Assembly: GCA_038240335.1 (NCBI GenBank)
Contig: JBBSDV010000041.1
Location: 1 to 18,730 of the forward strand
Reading direction: 5' to 3'
DNA length: 18,730 bases
Origin: JBBSDV01 sp038240335
GTDB lineage: Bacteria > Chloroflexota > Dehalococcoidia > DSTF01 > JACRBR01
The stretch's first letter is position 1; the number at the start of each line of letters is the position of its first letter. This document shows positions 12,998 through 18,730 of the stretch, piece by piece. A model generated the notes under the pieces. It saw only the letters and a program-made list of their open reading frames with translations. It searched no databases and had not been told where the DNA came from. The position numbers and the translations under genes are program-made.

Positions 12998-15613
12998 CTA
13001 CGCGAGGGCGGCGACGCGGAGGCGGACGGGGATGGGCGCGCCATCGCGGGCGAAGAGCGCGGCGACTGCGCCGCCGTTGTAGTAGTACGGGACGTAGACG
13101 ACGCCTTCGAGGACGCGGTTCGAGATCTTGCAGCGGATGGCCAGCTCACCGTGCTCGGTGACGAGCACGACCTCGGCTTCGTCGGCGATGCGCATCGCCG
13201 CTGCATCGGCGGAGTGGATCTCGACGAACTCCTCGCGGTGCAGCTTGTCGGCGTCCGGTGCGCGGGTCTCGGCGCCCTCGAGGCTCGTGAAGAGCGTGCG
13301 GCCGGTGGTCAGCAGAAGGTCGCCATCGCCGACGAGCGTCGTCGATGCCGAAACGGTCAGTTGTTCGAAGCGCGACGGCAGTTCCATGACGCGCGACTTG
13401 CCCCAGTGCGAGAAGGATGCGGTGAACCGCTCATATCCGGGCACGCGCTCGGCGATCTCGTTCGTGACGTCGTCCGGGTGTGCGTACGACCACGACTTGC
13501 CGCTGTCTCCTGCAACGAGCGCATTCGCCAGATCGGTGAGGGCGAGCAGGGCGGGCCGCGCGTCGCCGAGCGCGGCGAGGGCCGCGTGCATGCGGTTGAC
13601 GCGACGCTCGGCATTCGAGTAGGTGCCGGTCTTGCCGTATGCGGGCACGTCGGCGAGGACGACGTGGGCCGCCTTCGCGGTGTCGGTGAGCAGGCTATCG
13701 ACGACGATGAGCACGTCGAGGGCACTGAGCGCCTGCCGCACGCGCGCGGCGTTCGGTGCGAACATGAGCGGGTTGTCACCGACAACGACCATTGCCTTGA
13801 GCGTGCCGGCGATCGCGGCGTCGAGCATGGCATCGAAGTCCATGCCCGGAGCATCGAGGGCGGTCCGGCCGGGCCCGCGCTCGGGGTCGACGCCCATGTC
13901 GCGCGCTCCGTTTACGTTCGCCTCCGTCGGCATGATGTACAGCGACTCGGCGGCGGCCTCGCCGCGCAGTGCGATCGCGAGGTTGGCGGCGGCGCGCGCG
14001 CCGTTTGCCGCGGTGGCGGAATCGATCAGCGACGGGGCGTAGATGATCGAGACGGTCTTCTTCGGATCCTTCGCCGCCTCGAGGATTGCGTCGGCGCGTT
14101 CGACGTGCAGATCGTCGACGGAGATCTGCGGCTGCTTGCCCGCGGCGCGCTTCGCGAGCGCATCGACGACCGCCGGCTCGAGGCCGGGACGCGGCTGGAG
14201 CCAGACGCCGCCGTACGGCTCGGCGAAGTCGGCCATCTCGCCCCAAAGATGCGAGATGAGCAACAATCTGCCGTCACGGAGGGCGGCGGGATTGCCGACG
14301 ATCGCGTCTTTCGCGCGGAGGGCGGCGATGTTGTGGCTCGACTCGAGGTCATCGGCGATGACGATGACGATATCGCTGCGGCCGATATTGATCGCGTCCG
14401 CCGGCAGAGCTTCGGTCCCGAACGCACCCTCGATCGCTTTCGCGACGGCGCGGTTCGGAGCGGCGGCGCTGAAATCGATGTGCGGCGTACCGATGACGTC
14501 GCGCGCAAGCTTCTGCGCGAGATAGTTCTCTTCGTTTGTACTGAACGGCGAGCCGAGGACGGCGACCGCGCCGGCGCCGTGGGTCGCGATGACGTTCTTC
14601 AGCTGGTCAGCGGCGTAGGGGACGATCTCTCCCCAATGAGCGGGGAACTGCGGGCTGCCGGCGGGGCCGCGACGCACGAGGTGCTTCTGGAGGCGCTGCT
14701 TGTCCGGCACGGCGTCGTAGTGGAAGCGACCGCGCACGCAGATCTGGTCGCGGCTGACGGGGTTGATCATGTCGGGTTTGACGATGACGCCGCGGCCGTT
14801 GCGAACGCCGACGCTGAGCGTGCAGCCGACGGAGCAGGAGTTGCACGTCGTGCTGATCCAGTCCTCGGTGCGGCCGATCCACTTGTTTGGTTTCTCCATC
14901 AGTGTTGCCGTCGGGCAGACATCGATGCAGGCGCCGCAGAAGTCGCAGTTCGATTCGTCGACGCGGCCGCCGGCGCCGAAGGCGATGCCGGCCGGAAAGC
15001 CCTTGCCGGCGAGCGTGATCGCGCTGGTGTGGCGGATCTCCTCGCAGGCGCGGACGCAGCGGGTGCAGATGATGCACATCTGCGGGTCGAACTCGAGGAA
15101 CGGGTTCGCGCGATCGGGCTCCGGCTGATCGGCCTGGTAGTACGTGCGCGGCTCGGAGGCCCATGGCTCGACGTTGTCGAAGCCCATGTCGAGGAGGTCG
15201 TTCGTCGTCTGCAATTCGCAACGATAGTTCTTCGAGCAGGTCAGGCAGCGGTGAGTGACGACGTCGTCGCGCAGGCAGGTATCGCCGGGCATGCATTTGA
15301 CGCGGCGGTGGCAGGTGAGGCAGCGGTCGGAGTGGTTGGCGTTGATGATGGCGACGACCTGCTGGCGCGCTTCCTTCACCAACTGCACTTCCGTGTTGAC
15401 GACCATGCCGTCGGCGACCTTCGCCGTGCACGAGAGCTGCAAGCCACGCGCACCTTCGATCTCGACGAGACAGGTGCGGCAGCCGGCGTACGGCACGAGG
15501 CCGTCGATATAGCAGAGGTTCGAGATCCAGACGCCGTTGCGCTTGATCACCTCGACGAGCGGCGCGCCGGCGGCGGCCTCGATGGCCGCGCCGTTCAGTG
15601 TGAGCTTAGCCAC
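12998..15613 (-). CDS. nuoG: NuoG-like iron-sulfur/molybdopterin-fold oxidoreductase subunit
   Basis: 871 residues. Domains in order: a [2Fe-2S] ferredoxin (Cys34, 45, 48, 62); a His-Cys module (His94, Cys98, 101, 107) repeated 25 residues later (Cys123, 126, 132, ending C-E-L-Q), with Cys113 between; two 4Fe-4S ferredoxin motifs (Cys180, 183, 186, 190 and 223, 226, 229, 233); then a molybdopterin-oxidoreductase-type domain with its own 4Fe-4S ligands (Cys257, 260, 264, 292) and a C-terminal molybdopterin-dinucleotide-binding fold (about 770-871). Where formate dehydrogenases have their catalytic Cys/Sec, I see I-D-F-S-A-A-A-P-N-R, so a NuoG-like electron-transfer role is more likely than formate oxidation. 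GTG start at 15613, overlapping the nuoI stop by eight bases. It carries electrons in complex I or a related complex. Confidence 0.85.
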   Translation of the reverse strand: MAKLTLNGAAIEAAAGAPLVEVIKRNGVWISNLCYIDGLVPYAGCRTCLVEIEGARGLQLSCTAKVADGMVVNTEVQLVKEARQQVVAIINANHSDRCLTCHRRVKCMPGDTCLRDDVVTHRCLTCSKNYRCELQTTNDLLDMGFDNVEPWASEPRTYYQADQPEPDRANPFLEFDPQMCIICTRCVRACEEIRHTSAITLAGKGFPAGIAFGAGGRVDESNCDFCGACIDVCPTATLMEKPNKWIGRTEDWISTTCNSCSVGCTLSVGVRNGRGVIVKPDMINPVSRDQICVRGRFHYDAVPDKQRLQKHLVRRGPAGSPQFPAHWGEIVPYAADQLKNVIATHGAGAVAVLGSPFSTNEENYLAQKLARDVIGTPHIDFSAAAPNRAVAKAIEGAFGTEALPADAINIGRSDIVIVIADDLESSHNIAALRAKDAIVGNPAALRDGRLLLISHLWGEMADFAEPYGGVWLQPRPGLEPAVVDALAKRAAGKQPQISVDDLHVERADAILEAAKDPKKTVSIIYAPSLIDSATAANGARAAANLAIALRGEAAAESLYIMPTEANVNGARDMGVDPERGPGRTALDAPGMDFDAMLDAAIAGTLKAMVVVGDNPLMFAPNAARVRQALSALDVLIVVDSLLTDTAKAAHVVLADVPAYGKTGTYSNAERRVNRMHAALAALGDARPALLALTDLANALVAGDSGKSWSYAHPDDVTNEIAERVPGYERFTASFSHWGKSRVMELPSRFEQLTVSASTTLVGDGDLLLTTGRTLFTSLEGAETRAPDADKLHREEFVEIHSADAAAMRIADEAEVVLVTEHGELAIRCKISNRVLEGVVYVPYYYNGGAVAALFARDGAPIPVRLRVAALA

Positions 15614-16142
15614 GAAGGTTCGCCTCGATGACGCGCTCGCCTTTCGAGACGGCGTCGGGGTTCGCGCGCTTGTCGGTCTCGATGAGCTGGATCAGGTCCT
15701 TCGGCGCCTGCTGGCCGTGGGGGTAGAAGTATTCGTTGCGGCTGAGGTGCTCGCGCGCGAGTTTCGTGAGCGCGTGCTTGTCCTTGTACATCGTGTCGAA
15801 CTCGTAGACCGCGTCCTCGAACGTTCCGCCGACCTGGATCGCCTGGTAAGGACAGGCCTCGACGCAGAGTCCACAGTACATGCAGATGCGGAAGTCGATT
15901 TCGTAGCGCACTTTCTCGAGCGAGCCGTCGAGGTTCGGCCGAGTTTCGACGAGGATGCAGCCGTCGGGGCAGGCCTGGGCGCAGGTGCTGCAGCCGGTGC
16001 AGCGCTCGTCGAACCAGAGCAGGTTCGTGCGCGAGCGGGGCGACATGGGGCGGGTGACTTCGGGGAACTGGATGGTCGCGACGGGTCGCACCATCCGCTG
16101 GATGGTGACCATCATCCCCTTGAGCAGGCCGATGCCGTACAT
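15606..16142 (-). CDS. nuoI: NADH-quinone oxidoreductase subunit I (two 4Fe-4S ferredoxin)
   Basis: 178 residues, the usual NuoI length. Two C-x2-C-x2-C-x3-C-P motifs give the ligands of clusters N6a and N6b: Cys48, 51, 54, 58 in C-T-G-C-S-T-C-A-Q-A-C-P and Cys87, 90, 93, 97 in C-M-Y-C-G-L-C-V-E-A-C-P. The N-terminal amphipathic helix (G-L-L-K-G-M-M-V-T-I-Q-R-M) and T-I-Q-F-P-E are also as in NuoI. It passes electrons between the peripheral arm and the quinone site. Start ATG 16142 with AGGCGA upstream. It forms a two-gene unit with the NuoG-like gene; no other complex I subunit is in the window. Confidence 0.9.
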   Translation of the reverse strand: MYGIGLLKGMMVTIQRMVRPVATIQFPEVTRPMSPRSRTNLLWFDERCTGCSTCAQACPDGCILVETRPNLDGSLEKVRYEIDFRICMYCGLCVEACPYQAIQVGGTFEDAVYEFDTMYKDKHALTKLAREHLSRNEYFYPHGQQAPKDLIQLIETDKRANPDAVSKGERVIEANLRG

Positions 16143-16208
16143 ATGGTCGCCTGGTCGTTCGTCGTTGGTCGTTGGGCCGACACCGCTTGGTGACGGCCAT
16201 CGGGATCG

Positions 16209-16236
16209 ATTGTACCGGATTTCACTTACCGGACAA
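16209..16236 (-). promoter_or_regulatory. Candidate promoter of nuoI-nuoG
   Basis: On the - strand, TTGTCC (16236-16231) and TACAAT (16214-16209) are 16 bases apart. TACAAT differs from the -10 consensus at one base. The leader to nuoI would be about 60 bases. Confidence 0.45.
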
Positions 16237-16464
16237 CGCGCCGCATCGTGATCGTCTCGCGGCAGGGCGGGGATGAATCACAACCGCGCTCACCTCCGGG
16301 CGATTGACGCGATGACCGCGACAACCGCGCCAGAATCAGGCGCCGATCGCCCCGGAGTGCCTCACACGGTCGCATCCGGTGAAGCAACGGTAAGAAGTTG
16401 GTTCGTGTACGTGGTTGCGAAAACCGCAGATCGGGCTGCGGCCCCGGAGGCGCCGTCAGGATGT

Positions 16465-16470
16465 TATAGT
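16465..16470 (+). promoter_or_regulatory. Start-proximal -10 box, possibly leaderless transcript
   Basis: TATAGT ends seven bases before the ATG at 16478, and no Shine-Dalgarno sequence is present between them, so transcription would begin at or next to the start codon. No good -35 is visible. Confidence 0.35.
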
Positions 16471-16477
16471 CGGCGAC

Positions 16478-17425
16478 ATGATATGGCTCTGGATCACTGG
16501 TTTCGTCGCCCTCGGCCCCGTCGTCGTGGCATTCGCCGGCCTGGCGGTGTTCATCGTTCGTCTGATGACGGATCAAAGCGGTAACTCGGCTCGGCTCACA
16601 ATCGACGGCAGCCCGGAAGAACTCGGAATGGAGTTTTCGGAGGTCGAGTTCCGCAGCGCCCAAGACTCACTTCGGATTGACGGTTGGTTCATCGGCGCAG
16701 TGGACTCGCGCTCGGTCGTCATCTTTGTCCCGGGTGGCGGGACAAATCGGCTGGGAACCGGCGAGAACCTGTCAATGGCTCGGTGCTTGCACGACGCTGG
16801 CCACAGCATCCTCATGTTCGATCCGCGCGGTACCGGGCGTTCGGACAGGAGCCGTATGTCCTACGGCGATCTCGAGAGCCGCGATGTTGCCGGTGCCGTC
16901 GACTACGCTGAAGCGCGCGGCTTCGACCCGGCCCGCGTCGGACTGATCGCCTGGTCGATGGGCGGCGCTTCGGCGATGCTCGCTCTCAGAGATCGTCGCG
17001 TCGGAGCGTTATTCCTCGACAGTCCGCTCGGTCGTCTGGATCACGCCCAAGTTCGCGTGGCCGTGGCCGAGTTGGTGTCGATGCCGCATCTTGCCGCATG
17101 GCTCGCCACAGGCTTTATCCGCACTGCCTCGTTTGCGGCTGGACGAATCTTCTTGGGAATGAACCTCTGGCGCGATCCTATCCGAGCGCTCGCAGAGCAT
17201 CCCGTCTCGACGCTTGTCGTGCATGGGACGGCGGACGGGCGCGTTCCCGTCAACTCTGGCCGGTCGGCTGCTGACGCGGCTGGCGCATCGCTCATAGCAG
17301 CCCATTTTCTCGATGGCGTCGACCATTGCGGCGCGTTTAAGAACAAAGATTGGTACGAACAGACGCTCCGCGAGTTCTTCGCGCAAACAATAGGCGCCCA
17401 CCCGGCTCGTGTCGCGCTCACATAG
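16478..17425 (+). CDS. Alpha/beta hydrolase with N-terminal membrane anchor
   Basis: 315 residues. The first 30 residues form one hydrophobic helix (M-I-W-L-W-I-T-G-F-V-A-L-G), an uncleaved anchor. The hydrolase domain shows V-P-G-G-G-T-N for the oxyanion hole, F-D-P-R-G-T-G-R-S-D, the nucleophile elbow A-W-S-M-G-G with Ser160, the acid in V-H-G-T-A-D-G-R-V-P (Asp253), and the base in V-D-H-C-G-A (His283). It belongs to the broad YqkD/FrsA-like group of serine hydrolases, whose substrates are mostly unknown. The open frame begins at 16415, but the leader is Arg-rich, and ATG 16478 is where the membrane helix begins. It is possibly translated from a leaderless mRNA. Confidence 0.85.
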   Translation: MIWLWITGFVALGPVVVAFAGLAVFIVRLMTDQSGNSARLTIDGSPEELGMEFSEVEFRSAQDSLRIDGWFIGAVDSRSVVIFVPGGGTNRLGTGENLSMARCLHDAGHSILMFDPRGTGRSDRSRMSYGDLESRDVAGAVDYAEARGFDPARVGLIAWSMGGASAMLALRDRRVGALFLDSPLGRLDHAQVRVAVAELVSMPHLAAWLATGFIRTASFAAGRIFLGMNLWRDPIRALAEHPVSTLVVHGTADGRVPVNSGRSAADAAGASLIAAHFLDGVDHCGAFKNKDWYEQTLREFFAQTIGAHPARVALT

Positions 17426-17499
17426 GACAACGCGATCGCCCTTCGTGCGAACGGATGCCGACAGGCGACCGCCACGTAGCCCTCCGCGACCACCGGCTC

Positions 17500-17505
17500 T
17501 ACACT
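17500..17505 (+). promoter_or_regulatory. Start-proximal -10-like box of the thioesterase gene
   Basis: TACACT ends six bases before ATG 17512 with only CCCCGC between, so there is no ribosome site. It is similar in placement to the box at 16465. The -35 is not recognisable, and co-transcription from the hydrolase gene 86 bases upstream is also possible. Confidence 0.25.
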
Positions 17506-17511
17506 CCCCGC

Positions 17512-18381
17512 ATGGCTGATGGCGCACAACCGAAGCTCGACCGCCTGCTCGCGCAGCTACAGCTCGAGCAACTCGACCGTGATCTCTTTCTCGGCGATCC
17601 CGGCAAGGGCGAGCGGCGGCTTTTCGGCGGCTTGGTGGCGGCGCAGTCGGTGATTGCCGCCTATCGGACCGTCGAAGCCGGATCACTGCACTCGCTCCAC
17701 GCCTACTTCTTGCGGCCCGGCAAGCACGATGCGCCGATCCGCTACGTCGTCTATCGAATTCGCGACGGCCGCACGTTCACGACGCGAGACGTCGTCGCGT
17801 ACCAGTCGGGTGAGGCTATCTTCAACTTGTCGAGCAGCTTTGCCCGGCCGGAGGAGGGTGTGTCGCACCAGGGCGCGATGCCCGACGTGCCGCCGCCAGA
17901 CAACCTGCCCGAATGGGAGATGGTGCGCCCCGACCGGCGCGAGGATCGCGAGATGATCGCGCGCTGGATGGCCGACAACCCGATCGACGCGCGCTCCTGC
18001 GACCCGCCGAATATGCCGCCGCCAACGAACGGCGACGCGCCGACCCGCCGCGTCTGGATCCGGCCCAAGGGCGTCGTCCCGAACGACGAGATGCTGCACG
18101 CCGCAGTGCTCACCTACGCGTCGGACCAGGGCCTGATCGCGACAGCGCGCATCCCGCACGGCATCGAGCGCGGCATGCCGACCGCCGCCAGCCTCGACCA
18201 CGCGATCTGGTTCCACCACCCGCCGCGCTTCGATGGCTGGCTGCTCTACACGAGCGAGAGCCCGATCGCGAACGCCGCCCGCGCGCTGATCCTCGGTCAG
18301 ATGCACCGCGAGGATGGCACCCGCATCGCCTCCGTCGCGCAAGAGGGCCTTATTCGCGTACCCAAGGCGCCTGCGAGCTAG
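17512..18381 (+). CDS. tesB: Acyl-CoA thioesterase II (TesB family)
   Basis: 289 residues, as for TesB. It hydrolyses medium- and long-chain acyl-CoA to free fatty acid and CoA in the cytoplasm. The two hot-dog domains are visible: F-G-G-L-V-A-A-Q-S-V-I-A-A (38-50) and L-H-A-Y-F-L-R-P-G (62-70) in the first, then S-L-D-H-A-I-W-F-H (227-235) with the catalytic Asp229 and S-V-A-Q-E-G-L-I-R with Gln277 in the second. The open frame begins at 17350, but that leader overlaps the previous gene; ATG 17512 fits the TesB N-terminus (P-K-L-D-R-L-L-A-Q-L). It follows the alpha/beta hydrolase by 86 bases. Confidence 0.9.
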   Translation: MADGAQPKLDRLLAQLQLEQLDRDLFLGDPGKGERRLFGGLVAAQSVIAAYRTVEAGSLHSLHAYFLRPGKHDAPIRYVVYRIRDGRTFTTRDVVAYQSGEAIFNLSSSFARPEEGVSHQGAMPDVPPPDNLPEWEMVRPDRREDREMIARWMADNPIDARSCDPPNMPPPTNGDAPTRRVWIRPKGVVPNDEMLHAAVLTYASDQGLIATARIPHGIERGMPTAASLDHAIWFHHPPRFDGWLLYTSESPIANAARALILGQMHREDGTRIASVAQEGLIRVPKAPAS

Positions 18382-18468
18382 GCGTGGGTATGGGAAGTGG
18401 GAAGCGGGACGTGCGAGGTGGGATCGAAGATCGTCGCACAGCAAGCCGAAGCGCGACAAGCACTACGA

Positions 18469-18493
18469 ACGACCAACTAAAAACGACCAACTA
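18469..18493 (+). repeat. Short direct repeat ACGACCAACTA
   Basis: The 11-base sequence occurs at 18469-18479 and 18483-18493. The overlapping ACGAACGACCA (18465-18475) also occurs on the - strand at 16152-16162, in front of nuoI. It lies in a low-complexity 120-base gap between the thioesterase and the tRNA. Confidence 0.4.
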
Positions 18494-18502
18494 TGAAAGA
18501 GG

Positions 18503-18579
<77 letters not shown>

Positions 18580-18730
18580 ACAGAGGTACGGCCATGCTAT
18601 CGACGCGGCCGCGGCAAGTCAACGCGGGGCAGGACCAGCGAGCGACAAGCGCTAATGCATGCCAATCGGACGTTGGGGTCTGATAGCGATGCTCCGTCGA
18701 GCAAATTGCCGAGAGTCTCGACGAGCGGGC

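Larger units (their letters stand above)
16143..16477. other. Divergent intergenic region of 335 bases
   Basis: It lies between nuoI on - and the alpha/beta hydrolase on +. It holds the nuoI promoter candidate (16209-16236) and the hydrolase -10 box (16465-16470). Close to nuoI, the + strand carries TGGTCGTTCGT (16152-16162) and TGGTCGTTGG, a short repeated sequence that also occurs inverted near the tRNA at 18465-18475. No gene is seen. Confidence 0.5.

Noticed and set aside
12773..15631. A 952-codon open frame on + across the whole nuoG-like gene
   Set aside because: It is a codon-bias shadow: the - strand frame has the full set of Fe-S ligands and domain order, while the + frame is Arg/Asp/Val-rich with no motif.
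18597..18729. A - strand frame open to the window edge with a plausible-looking helical peptide of 44 codons
   Set aside because: Too short and without a recognisable motif; sequence beyond the window edge is needed to judge it.

Overview
The window is 18.7 kb of GC-rich bacterial chromosome with dense genes, GTG/TTG starts and several start-proximal TATAGT-like -10 boxes. The gene set (a DUF4349 protein, TesB, a patatin, a NuoG-like protein carrying an extra Cys module, an 11-mer-repeat protein) and the base composition suggest a free-living Chloroflexota bacterium, perhaps Dehalococcoidia-like. This taxonomic guess is inference: there is no rRNA or other marker gene here. I see no phage, transposase, CRISPR array or toxin-antitoxin gene.

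Layout. (1) 1-1917: the 3' part of a DUF4349 membrane protein on + and an unrecognised 310-residue protein on -, ending toward each other. Between them lie a strong 13-bp hairpin and copy A of a dispersed structured repeat. (2) 1918-2556: a 640-base regulatory region with two copies of a conserved motif, a GGATCTA/TAGATCC dyad, and a strong promoter whose -35 box lies inside a perfect 9-bp inverted repeat. (3) 2557-8150: a five-gene + strand operon for a surface polysaccharide: GT4 transferase, polyprenol-type GT2 transferase, UDP-glucose/GDP-mannose-type 6-dehydrogenase, NAD-dependent epimerase, RmlD-like reductase. The first four genes overlap by 4 to 8 bases, so translational coupling is likely.

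(4) 8187-9827: a patatin-like lipase and a thioredoxin-fold protein on -. (5) 9828-11813: a regulatory region with a third copy of the motif found in region 2, then a pair of small membrane proteins on +, the second with six perfect-register 11-residue LEA-like repeats, and a possible 36-codon ORF. (6) 11791-12716: a - strand pair, dienelactone hydrolase followed by a 70-residue membrane protein. (7) 12717-16142: copy B of the repeat, then a - strand nuoI-nuoG-like pair in which the NuoG-like protein has a duplicated 25-residue Cys module. (8) 16478-18381: an alpha/beta hydrolase with an N-terminal membrane anchor and an acyl-CoA thioesterase II on +. (9) 18503-18579: tRNA-Val(GAC) on -.

The least explained signals are the two-copy structured repeat, the three-copy AAAAGTGC-type motif, the operator-like dyad of the polysaccharide promoter, and the expanded Fe-S region of the NuoG-like protein.
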